47,744 nucleotides of DNA, taken from the IMG/VR virus record IMGVR_UViG_3300034283_000349, positions 1 to 47,744 of that record; one strand, given 5' to 3'. This DNA is from a virus. Within the stretch, counting starts at the first letter, position 1. The number at the start of each line of letters is the position of its first letter. Below, in pieces: positions 27,058-33,461 of this stretch. A program made the translations under genes and the position numbers. The notes beneath the pieces are model-generated. The model ran no database searches, was not told where the DNA came from, and saw nothing but the letters and a program-made list of their open reading frames with translations.

Positions 27058-27222
27058 TTATTTTGTATCATAATATAAATCTTCATCAGGATCTTCATCC
27101 CGATTAGTATAGTATTTATACAAATTATTTTTGCTTTTACGTATTTTATTTACGTCTTTTTCATTATGTCTAATGCGGTCGGAACCACGGTCGTCATAAT
27201 CGCTTCTACGAGACTTACCCAT
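27058..27222 (-). CDS. 54-aa charged protein between genes 59 and 32
   Basis: A short ORF of 54 aa, MGKSRRSDYDDRGSDRIRHN at the start and NRDEDPDEDLYYDTK at the end. The N-terminal two-thirds is strongly basic and the C-terminus is acidic and tyrosine-rich. It starts two bases after the gp59 stop, so it is probably translated by coupling, and ends 36 bases before the gene 32 start. Small genes at this place occur in T4-like phages; I do not know a function. Charge pattern suggests nucleic-acid or gp32/gp59 contact, which is only a guess. Confidence 0.75.
   Translation of the reverse strand: MGKSRRSDYDDRGSDRIRHNEKDVNKIRKSKNNLYKYYTNRDEDPDEDLYYDTK
27113..27120 (-). promoter_or_regulatory. Possible late promoter (TATAAATA) upstream of gene 32
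   Basis: A perfect late octamer inside the 54-aa gene, about 90 bases before the gene 32 ATG. T4 gene 32 also has a late promoter close upstream, which supports it. Local AT richness makes chance occurrence possible. Confidence 0.4.
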
Positions 27223-27224
27223 AG

Positions 27225-27809
27225 TTATTTTACCACCGTCCCAATCTCCTGTTCTAGTTGGCGGATGTAGTGATCTTTGTCTATTTTGACAAAGGGTTTA
27301 TATTTCTTTACCAAATGCGCGAAGTCATTCCAAATAAAATCATTCGATAAAGAACTATAGTCGGTATTATCTATTATACCTATTTTTGCCAAAATAGCAA
27401 TAGATTCTAGAGAAATCTTTTTACCAAGATACATTTTTAATACTTTAGGATGTTGCCCATTAATTACTTCGAATGGGTCTCCGTCTGCATAAAGAGTTTG
27501 GATATCCTGTTTAAAAGTATATCCCAATTTCTGCATGCGTGTTTGCCATTCTGCATAGACATCATTCGCCTCTGTATCAAACACACCACCCCACTGATTC
27601 CCAGAAACAAAATTAGCAACTAGAAAATCAATGATTTCAGTTTTTGTTTTTGTTTCTGCCAACTTTCGCAACGCAAATAAGTCTTTACGTTTCAGAAATG
27701 CTTCTCTGGAAACCTTTACCCCTTTACGGGATTTGGTGATATCAAAATCAGGTCGAGTGAAATGTAATCTCAACGAGAGATACAATTGATAAACTTTATA
27801 AGAGTCCAT
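27225..27809 (-). CDS. 59: Helicase loader gp59
   Basis: The product has 194 aa (T4 gp59: 217). Family pattern: YKVYQLYLSLRLHFTRPDFD, then KFxxR-like KRKDLFALRKLA, and LVANFVSGNQWGGVF. gp59 binds fork DNA and gp32 and loads the gp41 helicase onto gp32-coated lagging-strand DNA. The gene overlaps the gp33 stop codon by one base and precedes the small 54-aa gene and gene 32, the same syntenic block as T4. It is probably transcribed from the promoter inside the SleB gene (28179-28207). Confidence 0.92.
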   Translation of the reverse strand: MDSYKVYQLYLSLRLHFTRPDFDITKSRKGVKVSREAFLKRKDLFALRKLAETKTKTEIIDFLVANFVSGNQWGGVFDTEANDVYAEWQTRMQKLGYTFKQDIQTLYADGDPFEVINGQHPKVLKMYLGKKISLESIAILAKIGIIDNTDYSSLSNDFIWNDFAHLVKKYKPFVKIDKDHYIRQLEQEIGTVVK

Positions 27810-28072
27810 CAGAGAGGCAGAATCCCATCATCGTTTTTCAACATGTTGAGTTGTTGTGCCTCGACTCGAATTTTTTCTTTTAGTGATGAACTAATAAGAC
27901 CAGCAACAGAACTAACCTCAATATTTCGTTTCTCACAATAGTCAATGAGAATATCCATACAGGGTGATCTAGAGTCTCTTGCAAGTTTTTCAATAAAGAT
28001 GGAAAACTCTGCTGCTGTCTTAAATTGCTTTGTAATCAAAAATTCATCAGTTACTGGAATTTCTTCCGTCAT
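27809..28072 (-). CDS. 33: Late transcription co-activator gp33
   Basis: The product has 87 aa (T4 gp33: 112). FLITKQFKTAAEFSIFIEKL, SPCMDILIDYCEKRNIEVSS and a hydrophobic-acidic C-terminus (NDDGILPL) are typical of gp33 in T4-like marine phages. gp33 attaches the sliding clamp to RNA polymerase and, with gp55, activates promoters of the TATAAATA type seen at 20803-20796. The adjacent gene 59 overlaps by one base. A sigma-70-like promoter about 100 bases upstream (28207-28179) would allow expression before the late phase. Confidence 0.9.
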   Translation of the reverse strand: MTEEIPVTDEFLITKQFKTAAEFSIFIEKLARDSRSPCMDILIDYCEKRNIEVSSVAGLISSSLKEKIRVEAQQLNMLKNDDGILPL

Positions 28073-28075
28073 AAT

Positions 28076-28696
28076 CTATCCTGCGTAAAAAATATGTCTA
28101 CCGATTTTAGTAACTCTCTGTAACTTCCAACCTGGACTAACATAGTCAGCATGGTAGAATAGAACGTTACTATTAACTACTATACGCGTATTGATCTCAG
28201 AAGTCAATACTTTTTTCGCAATATCTTTTGCTTCAGCATATAATACTGGGTCTTTGGCAGGTCGACGCATACACGTCCAACTGAACTGACAGACCCTACT
28301 TGTTCTCTGATAAACGACAGAGCAAACGTTTGATGGATATTTTGGATTGCGAACTCTATTTAAAGTTACACCTGCAACCGCGATTTTACCCTTTCTGGGT
28401 TCATTACCTGCCTCGTAGTAGATGTTATCTGCTAGACAAGTTATTGCTGCAGAATTTTGTGACAGGTATTTTTGTTTTTCTTTTTTAACGTTTTTTTGTA
28501 TGATTTCTTCTTGTTTTTGTAAAATTTCTTGGTTTTGTCGTTTTACGCTTTCGACTTTCTCATATCCACCGACAGTGTATTCCATTGCGGTGTCTTCGAT
28601 TCTTTCTTTTGCATAACTCAATGATACACAATATATTACAATTACCACTAAAATTGAAGAAAGAATTTTCAATGTCTTCTTATTAAAGGAAGGCAT
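28076..28696 (-). CDS. SleB-type cell-wall hydrolase with N-terminal membrane anchor
   Basis: The product has 206 aa from the ATG at 28696, which has an AAGGAA ribosome binding site; a longer TTG-started reading (28768) is less likely. Residues 8-30 (LKILSSILVVIVIYCVSLSY) form a membrane anchor or signal-anchor, followed by a Lys/Glu/Gln coiled coil (about 40-75). The Hydrolase_2 domain at about 85-205 shows CLADNIYYEAGNEPRKGKIA, VAGVTLNRVRNPKYPSNVCS, VCQFSWTC and NVLFYHADYVSPGW. SleB domains are lytic transglycosylases that open peptidoglycan glycan strands. It is a plausible endolysin of signal-arrest-release type, although it sits among replication genes. No holin is evident in the window. 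Confidence 0.85.
   Translation of the reverse strand: MPSFNKKTLKILSSILVVIVIYCVSLSYAKERIEDTAMEYTVGGYEKVESVKRQNQEILQKQEEIIQKNVKKEKQKYLSQNSAAITCLADNIYYEAGNEPRKGKIAVAGVTLNRVRNPKYPSNVCSVVYQRTSRVCQFSWTCMRRPAKDPVLYAEAKDIAKKVLTSEINTRIVVNSNVLFYHADYVSPGWKLQRVTKIGRHIFYAG
28179..28207 (-). promoter_or_regulatory. Sigma-70-type promoter before gp33-gp59-gp32
   Basis: TTGACT at 28207-28202, a 17-bp spacer and TATAGT at 28184-28179. It lies inside the SleB gene, with a start expected near 28172, 100 bases before gene 33. The same TTGACTT-type -35 occurs at six other sites in the window. Confidence 0.6.
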
Positions 28697-28799
28697 CTCT
28701 ATTCCTTGGATTGTTGAACTGGAGAGAGGATTAACCAGTGACTCCCTACACTGGGCACTTTTTTTCAAAGGTGCATTATATTTAGGGTTTAAAGACTCC

Positions 28800-29197
28800 C
28801 AATAGTCTCTGTTTACCGTTGATTTAGAACGGTTGGCGGTTTATTCTGTTTCGAGGGAAACCGCCGAAAACCCAATGCTAGCTTATGCAGCTAGAGCAAA
28901 GGCAACGTTATCGTTTGCATTTACAGTTTGTGGCGCTTTGCCAGTCAATCAGTCTCGGTATTCCTATTACACGAAAATCGAATTCCAATGTCACCCCCAT
29001 CAACAAGAAACTCATCTTGGCACGTGCCGCAGCAAAAATCATCTTCTAAAATACGTGCTCTTAACTCTTCTCGATTAGTATACTGAGAGTCACGTATATC
29101 ACGACAACTGCATATTACCATAAATTTCCTCTTGGTGGAGGTGGAGGGAGTCGAACCCTCGTCTTTCCGCTTTTATTGTCAACTGTCAACAACTGAT
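28800..29197 (-). ncRNA. ssrA: Circularly permuted, two-piece tmRNA (alphaproteobacterial type)
   Basis: The acceptor piece comes first: a T arm (GAGGG-TTCGACT-CCCTC) and a 3' end CACCTCC-ACCA whose last base is 29133. After a 134-base intervening segment the coding piece begins at 28998 with GGGGGTGACATTGGAATTCG, like the tmRNA 5' end GGGG(C)TGA...GGATTCGA. The acceptor stem pairs 7/7 (GGGGGTG with CACCTCC, one G.T at position 3 as in E. coli). A P2-like helix forms between TTTTCGT and GCGGAAA. The tag frame at 28918-28883 reads GCA AAC GAT AAC GTT GCC then TTT GCT CTA GCT GCA TAA, giving ANDNVAFALAA. It is followed by the CTAGCT/AGCTAG stem and a GGCGGTTT/AAACCGCC stem (28864-28834). CCA is encoded. 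The 5' end fits the promoter at 29232-29204; the 3' limit is approximate. It rescues stalled ribosomes and tags their products for proteolysis. Confidence 0.95.
28945..29121 (-). CDS. Possible Bfd-like [2Fe-2S] mini-protein nested in the tmRNA gene
   Basis: The ORF encodes 58 aa, starting MVICSCRDIRDSQYTNREEL and containing FCCGTCQDEF at residues 29-38. It has a strong AGAGGA ribosome binding site 5 bases before the ATG. The CxC (4,6) plus CxxC (31,34) arrangement resembles bacterioferritin-associated ferredoxin (Bfd) domains that hold a [2Fe-2S] cluster, although the spacing (24 residues) is shorter than in typical Bfd (about 31-33). Residues 1-40 are encoded by the segment between the two mature tmRNA pieces; the rest overlaps the first 54 bases of the coding piece. 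tmRNA processing would destroy this mRNA, so expression must come from the unprocessed precursor. The motif and RBS are seen; the function is inference. Confidence 0.5.
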   Translation of the reverse strand: MVICSCRDIRDSQYTNREELRARILEDDFCCGTCQDEFLVDGGDIGIRFSCNRNTETD

Positions 29198-29203
29198 ATA
29201 TTA

Positions 29204-29232
29204 TTTATACTATAGTTTTGGTCAGAAGTCAA
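29204..29232 (-). promoter_or_regulatory. Promoter of the tmRNA gene (sigma-70 type, overlapping a late octamer)
   Basis: TTGACT at 29232-29227, a 17-bp spacer, TATAAA at 29209-29204. The -10 continues as TATAAATA (29209-29202), so the same site could serve both host sigma-70 and the phage late sigma. The TGA stop of the nuclease gene is contained in the -35 box. Expected start is near 29197. Confidence 0.8.
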
Positions 29233-29906
29233 GCCAAATAATAACCATTTTCATAATAATCACGAGTTCGAAGCAATTCTTTCGCCCAGTTGTCTCGCTT
29301 CTCGATAAACACCTGAGGTTCATCACCCTCGACTGCAATAAGAACTACCAACCACGGAACAGGAATACCAGTTCGTTCTTCATACATGATTGCATATGCT
29401 GCAGTCTGCATAAAGTATGAACTGATATGTTCTTTCTTTTTAGGTTTGCTAGATGTCTTGAAGTCGATGACTGCTCGGAGACGGTTATAATCGGCGATAC
29501 AGTCTACGCGACCTGCCATACGAAGGTGGTCACTATAGAGCGCAAGTTCTTGGCAGTGAATATCGCCAATCGAGTCGAGAACAGGTTTGAACTTCTTGAA
29601 CATCTCAACGTCAAGCAGAGATGCTTTCGTAGTTGTATACGCTTCTTCTAAATCTTCGTTCTTAAGATATGATTCAGTTAATGAGTGAATCTTAGTTCCA
29701 CGAGTTGATGCTTTGTTCGAGATCTTATTCGCTTCTTCTTCACCAACACGTTTTCGCCAAGCAGCGATTCCATCTCTGGATAGAACCCCGAGAACAGTGG
29801 TAGCAGAAGGATACGCTACACCAGAGGCATTAACGTAAACTCTGCTACCATCTTCGTTCGTAGTTGATTGTGCGAAATCTTCATAGTCATATATCGTCTT
29901 AAACAT
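29229..29906 (-). CDS. PD-(D/E)XK exonuclease, MGME1/Cas4-like
   Basis: The product has 225 aa. The N-terminus has VAYPSATTVLGVLSRDGIAA, then WRKRVGEEEANKISNKASTR and GTKIHSLTESYLKN, typical of phage RecB-family nucleases related to mitochondrial MGME1. The active-site core is MAGRVDCIADYNRLRAVIDF followed by KTSSK, giving the D...(D/E)xK pattern as D...DFKT. QTAAYAIMYEERTG is the conserved QxxxY motif. It likely trims single-stranded ends in recombination or replication. A strong promoter (29940-29912) lies so close that its transcript would start at about 29905, at the ATG, with no room for a Shine-Dalgarno; leaderless translation is possible. Confidence 0.88.
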   Translation of the reverse strand: MFKTIYDYEDFAQSTTNEDGSRVYVNASGVAYPSATTVLGVLSRDGIAAWRKRVGEEEANKISNKASTRGTKIHSLTESYLKNEDLEEAYTTTKASLLDVEMFKKFKPVLDSIGDIHCQELALYSDHLRMAGRVDCIADYNRLRAVIDFKTSSKPKKKEHISSYFMQTAAYAIMYEERTGIPVPWLVVLIAVEGDEPQVFIEKRDNWAKELLRTRDYYENGYYLA

Positions 29907-29911
29907 AATTC

Positions 29912-29940
29912 ATTATACTATAATTTTATAGAAAAGTCAA
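29912..29940 (-). promoter_or_regulatory. Strong early promoter before the nuclease gene
   Basis: TTGACT at 29940-29935, 17-bp spacer, perfect TATAAT at 29917-29912. The TGA stop codon of the upstream 96-aa gene lies inside the -35 box. The expected +1 falls on or next to the ATG of the nuclease gene. Confidence 0.85.
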
Positions 29941-30227
29941 GCCATTTCTTCAATAAATTCTTTTAATTTTAAATTATAAAAACCATAATATGCCATCTGA
30001 TCTTCAACCTCGGTATAATTTTCTGCTGCAATCACCGCATTTGCATCGTCAATTTCTCTGGTTAGATGAGCAATAAAATCTGCATTAGCAGGATCTTCTG
30101 CATCTAATGCATCTAATTGATTTTGTAACTGAGATGGGCGCTGTAGTGCAAGACTTTTTGGTTGGATTGGCAGACCCGTAAATGCATCACCGAGTGATGC
30201 ATGAAAATCTTCTAGTAGTGTTGACAT
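29937..30227 (-). CDS. 96-aa phage protein of unknown function
   Basis: The product begins MSTLLEDFHASLGDAFTGLP and is acidic and helical, with QLQNQLDALDAEDPANADFI and AHLTREIDDANAVIAAENYT in the middle and KLKEFIEEM at the end. I do not recognise a family. It follows phoH with a TAGGAGATAAAAATG ribosome binding context and ends within the -35 box of the nuclease promoter. Co-transcribed with phoH. Confidence 0.75.
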   Translation of the reverse strand: MSTLLEDFHASLGDAFTGLPIQPKSLALQRPSQLQNQLDALDAEDPANADFIAHLTREIDDANAVIAAENYTEVEDQMAYYGFYNLKLKEFIEEMA

Positions 30228-30236
30228 TTTTATCTC

Positions 30237-30995
30237 CTATGCTGCGTAACGACTTTCATATTCTAGTCGAGCAATTATATATTCTTTTACAAGTTTTGAT
30301 CGAACGATATCGTCTACAGTAAACTCAACAGTTTTAAATGAAGGCATCATGTCTGCAATTGCAATAAATTTCTGCAACCCAGACATATCGTTCTTCTTAT
30401 ATAGGTCAGTTTGGCGGAAGTCTCCGCAGAAAATGACCTTTGAGTTCTTACCGATACGAGTCATGATAGAATTGAGTTCCATATCTGTCATATTCTGACA
30501 TTCATCGACAACTACGATGGAGTTGTCTAGAGTGATACCACGAACGAATGATGTGATAAGGAAGTGAACCATTTTTTGTTCTTGTAGACGAGCAAATGGT
30601 TGAATATGATTGAAAAGATCTTCACAGATTTCAACATATGGCATAGTGTAAACTTCTGTCTTTTCTTTTTCGTCTCCAGGAAGATGCCCGATCTCGCGCG
30701 AAGGAACTGCTGAGCGCACAATAACGAGACGTTCGAAATTGCTGGAACTATCTAATACTTCTTCTAATGCTTTATATAGAGCGATGAATGTTTTACCAGT
30801 GCCAGCGACACCATGTAGTAGGACTGCGGATGCTTGCTTATCATAAATTTCAAAGAAGGATCTTTGATTGAAATTTAGAGGGGAAATTTGTTTCAAATCA
30901 TTGTATGAAACTTTACACTTAGAACTTCTCTCTTGTTGAATGATAGTTTCGGATGGGGCGACGAGTTGTAGATTATTTTGTTTTCTTCTCGACAT
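30237..30995 (-). CDS. phoH: PhoH-like ATPase
   Basis: The product has 252 aa. Walker A is GVAGTGKT (62-69) and Walker B is SIVVVDECQNM around residue 155-165, followed by LNSIMTRIGKNSKVIFCGDF, then RQTD, the sensor region of PhoH. The domain order and length match phage PhoH proteins common in marine myoviruses. The biochemical role in phages is unsettled; RNA helicase/ATPase activity is known for bacterial relatives. An AAGGA ribosome binding site precedes the ATG. A strong terminator (31032-31060) isolates it from the gene upstream, so it should have its own promoter within 30996-31031, which I cannot define well. Confidence 0.92.
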   Translation of the reverse strand: MSRRKQNNLQLVAPSETIIQQERSSKCKVSYNDLKQISPLNFNQRSFFEIYDKQASAVLLHGVAGTGKTFIALYKALEEVLDSSSNFERLVIVRSAVPSREIGHLPGDEKEKTEVYTMPYVEICEDLFNHIQPFARLQEQKMVHFLITSFVRGITLDNSIVVVDECQNMTDMELNSIMTRIGKNSKVIFCGDFRQTDLYKKNDMSGLQKFIAIADMMPSFKTVEFTVDDIVRSKLVKEYIIARLEYESRYAA

Positions 30996-31031
30996 TTGCA
31001 GTCCTTATTTTAACTAGAGGGTTGATACGAA

Positions 31032-31060
31032 AAAGGCGACTCCACTACGGAGTCGCCTTT
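31032..31060. terminator. Rho-independent terminator
   Basis: GGCGACTCC / GGAGTCGCC with loop ACTAC, extended by three A-T pairs to a 12-bp stem, with T-runs on both sides (TTTTTCG on the minus strand). It ends the transcript of the 179-aa gene before phoH. Confidence 0.93.
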
Positions 31061-31126
31061 ATTTTCCGAGGACATCGGAATCTGAAATTGGGATGGGAGT
31101 TCTTTTTTGTTCCATACAGGTATTTA

Positions 31127-31666
31127 TTAAACTGCGACACTCCACCACTCTGGAATCGGGCGATTTTTCCACTTTGCCATAGTTTTTTTTGCACCGACAT
31201 AATAGTTACGATACGACTGAATAGAGTCAGGAACTTTATATTCATCTGGCATCGCAGGAGTAGGTTGCGTTTTATAACCGATAGGAATATTAATAGGAGG
31301 TTTACGTAACCAATATACTAGACGGTCACAAGAATGGATCTTGCCATATCGGTGAGTGTATTCAGATAAGAGGGATTGGAATAGGCATACAAGCCAATTA
31401 TAATTGTTGTTAGACTGGCGAACCCAAACAGCACTCGGATGATTGATGTGTGTCGCCTTGTATAGTTGCCCCTCAAGAGAAGTATCTTCTAACCGCCATC
31501 GTTTGATCTTTCGTCCAGAGGAAGCATCGATATATTCTTTGCCGTCGAGAACACGGTGCGCAGTTGATAGTAACTGGGCATACTCGAGGATCATCTTTAC
31601 GACATGTTTGTCGTTATGGTATTCTGCGCACTTGGTGACATCGCTGTCAAGATAAAAAATATTCAT
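31127..31666 (-). CDS. Conserved phage protein, possibly pyrimidine-dimer-glycosylase-like
   Basis: The product has 179 aa and begins MNIFYLDSDVTKCAEYHNDK, then HVVKMILEYAQLLSTAHRVL. Proteins with this start are common in large phages and are usually unannotated. Conserved positions include the early HNDKHVVK, NHPSAVWVRQSNNNYNWLVC, EYTHRYGKIH and a C-terminal SYRNYYVGAKKTMAKWKNRP. The His/Tyr/Trp pattern with a final YR.YY..KK.MAKWK resembles the endonuclease V superfamily (T4 denV ends with PTWYKYYGKAIYA), but this is a weak visual resemblance. It is preceded by an internal promoter in the gene upstream. Confidence 0.75.
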   Translation of the reverse strand: MNIFYLDSDVTKCAEYHNDKHVVKMILEYAQLLSTAHRVLDGKEYIDASSGRKIKRWRLEDTSLEGQLYKATHINHPSAVWVRQSNNNYNWLVCLFQSLLSEYTHRYGKIHSCDRLVYWLRKPPINIPIGYKTQPTPAMPDEYKVPDSIQSYRNYYVGAKKTMAKWKNRPIPEWWSVAV

Positions 31667-31672
31667 AATGTA

Positions 31673-31951
31673 TTACTCGTCAAATGGAATCTCTTCCATG
31701 TTATTAATTATGTTTTGTATCGCAACTTTAGCGACATCACTTATTATACTGTTTCCTATCGAAAAGTCAAGTGCTTTTCTGACAAAAATTGGATCTAAGG
31801 TAGTTAATATATCTGCATTGTATTTCTTTTCACATTCTGGATAAGTATTCAATGCAGCAAGAACAAGTTCTACCTCAAAGTCCGTATATAAAGATATACG
31901 ATACCTTCTATGCGATAGAAATCTATCTGGAAAATTAACTACTCTACCCAT
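31673..31951 (-). CDS. 92-aa protein of unknown function
   Basis: The product begins MGRVVNFPDRFLSHRRYRIS and ends with an acidic tail NNMEEIPFDE. It has an amphipathic helical middle (EVELVLAALNTYPECEKKYN). No family recognised. It begins 14 bases after the carbamoyltransferase stop and ends 6 bases before the next gene, so it is part of the same transcript; it also contains the promoter 31770-31743. Confidence 0.65.
   Translation of the reverse strand: MGRVVNFPDRFLSHRRYRISLYTDFEVELVLAALNTYPECEKKYNADILTTLDPIFVRKALDFSIGNSIISDVAKVAIQNIINNMEEIPFDE
31743..31770 (-). promoter_or_regulatory. Early promoter inside the 92-aa gene
   Basis: TTGACT at 31770-31765, 16-bp spacer, perfect TATAAT at 31748-31743. 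It shares the CTTGACTTTT block with the other early promoters. The expected start near 31736 leaves a leader of about 70 bases before the 179-aa gene. Confidence 0.75.
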
Positions 31952-31965
31952 AACAATATTTATTA

Positions 31966-33393
31966 TTAAAAGACCTTTACCTTGTAAATTCCTTCGAACA
32001 TTGCAGCATCTTTTTCATCATTTACCATCGGAAACCCTTTAATGTTCAGACTAGTATTAAGTAACATGGGGCAACCTGTTTCTTCATACCATCGTGTCAA
32101 CAGTTTAAATAATCCTGGATGCTGCTGCTCGTTTACAGTTTGGACGCGAGATGTGCCATCAACGTGAATGATAGCAGGGAACTTTGTAGGAAATTTACAT
32201 CTTGCAGTAAATTGCATGTAAGGGGATACTTCAACTGGCATGTCAAAATACTCTGCTGCATGTTGCTCAAGGATGACTGGTGCGAATGGTCTAAACTTTT
32301 GTCTGCGCTTGATTGCATTTACTCTGTCCTTAATGTCTGGTCTAGTTGGATCGGCGAGGAGACTTCGGTTACCGAATGCTCTCGGACCAAACTCTGCTTT
32401 TCCATTAGCAACACCCACTATACCCTCTTCTTGTAAAGAAGTCAATAGATTTTCTACAGGATATTCAGTATCAATATTTTCACCGAGATATGGACCTTGC
32501 CAATTAAGTTTTCTACGGTTGTTTGCAGCAATAGCACCAAGAGAACTACCAGCGTCTCCTGGATTTGGAATGATCCAAACATTCTTGAAGTATTTCAACG
32601 CGATATGATTCGCAGAGCAGTTAAGCGCACAACCTCCTGATAACACTAGGTTATTTTGTAGAGGGTCTATTTCCTTGGCACGACGGAGCAGTTTATCGAA
32701 TTCTTCTTCATAAATCTTCTGCGCAGAAGCAGCAAGGTCATAATGATCAGGATCTTCGTTTTTCATCCACCACTTGCAACCACGATGCAAATTAGTTCGC
32801 TCGTATAGTTCGCGCATGTCCCAATAGTGCTTATTGGGATTACCATACGCTGCCATGCCCATGAGGATATACTCATCTTCGTTTGGTTTCAATCCAACTC
32901 TGTCTGTTATGGCGGAATAAAACAATCCAAGAGATTTCGGATAATCCATACTCCACCTTTTCTTAAGAGTTTCATCAGCACACAACCAAATAGATGCTGT
33001 GTCAAATTCACCGATAGCATCTATTACTAGAGCAGTCGCAGATTCAAACTGAGAAGTATAAAATCCTGCTGCTGCGTGAGATTCGTGATGCGACGCAAAT
33101 TCTACAGGAACTTGTAGACCAAATTCATCTTCTAGATAGCGCCGAACACTGAAACGAACTAGTCCTTGCCCCGAAAGTAGTCTACGCATTGCTCGTAATT
33201 TTGGTTTCTCATACCAATGTATTTTTTCTGGTTTACCGAACTGCAATGCTGCATTAATAAGATCAGTATTCAGATGCTTATCGTTCTTCACTCCGCTATA
33301 CCGTTCTGCGCTTGCCGCGAATAGGATTTCTCTGCCACTGACAACAGTCAGAGCAGCATCATGCGCACCCGCAGAGATCCCCCACTCAATCAT
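31966..33393 (-). CDS. Carbamoyltransferase, NodU/CmcH/TobZ family
   Basis: The product has 475 aa, shorter than typical members (about 550-600). Motifs: GISAGAHDAALTVVSG (nucleotide/metal site of the Kae1-like domain), FASHHESHAAAGFYTSQFES with the conserved histidines, VLSGGCALNCSANHIALKYF, and GKAEFGPRAFGNRSLLADPT. The C-terminal YrdC-like transfer domain is compact and ends with LLNTSLNIKGFPMVNDEKDA. The enzymes use carbamoyl phosphate and ATP to carbamoylate hydroxyl groups of sugars, antibiotics or nucleosides. It follows the radical-SAM and SGNH genes by 68 bases and may modify the same product, but the acceptor is unknown. Phage relatives could act on sugars or DNA bases. Confidence 0.9.
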   Translation of the reverse strand: MIEWGISAGAHDAALTVVSGREILFAASAERYSGVKNDKHLNTDLINAALQFGKPEKIHWYEKPKLRAMRRLLSGQGLVRFSVRRYLEDEFGLQVPVEFASHHESHAAAGFYTSQFESATALVIDAIGEFDTASIWLCADETLKKRWSMDYPKSLGLFYSAITDRVGLKPNEDEYILMGMAAYGNPNKHYWDMRELYERTNLHRGCKWWMKNEDPDHYDLAASAQKIYEEEFDKLLRRAKEIDPLQNNLVLSGGCALNCSANHIALKYFKNVWIIPNPGDAGSSLGAIAANNRRKLNWQGPYLGENIDTEYPVENLLTSLQEEGIVGVANGKAEFGPRAFGNRSLLADPTRPDIKDRVNAIKRRQKFRPFAPVILEQHAAEYFDMPVEVSPYMQFTARCKFPTKFPAIIHVDGTSRVQTVNEQQHPGLFKLLTRWYEETGCPMLLNTSLNIKGFPMVNDEKDAAMFEGIYKVKVF

Positions 33394-33461
33394 AGATAAA
33401 GGGATCTTGTTTTCTTATTTTTTTCATTCGGCGAATGTGCGATCTCTTTAAGAGATAACTT

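Noticed and set aside
28697-28768. Longer N-terminus for the SleB protein from a TTG
   Set aside because: The TTG has no good ribosome binding site and puts 24 polar residues before the signal anchor; the ATG at 28696 has AAGGAA at correct spacing.
28833-29078. An 81-aa plus-strand ORF between the SleB and nuclease genes
   Set aside because: It is antisense to the tmRNA coding piece, whose structure explains the sequence.
29133-29165. The tRNA-like 3' end was first considered as a phage attachment site (attP) copied from a host tRNA or tmRNA gene
   Set aside because: The matching 5' half, tag frame, paired stems and a promoter are all present, so this is a whole permuted tmRNA gene. No integrase is seen.
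33394-33461. Two short palindromes (CATTCGGCGAATG and ATCTCTTTAAGAGAT) between the SGNH and carbamoyltransferase genes
   Set aside because: Stems are only about 6 bp and no T-run follows on the minus strand, so neither is a convincing terminator; they may be regulatory but nothing further supports it.
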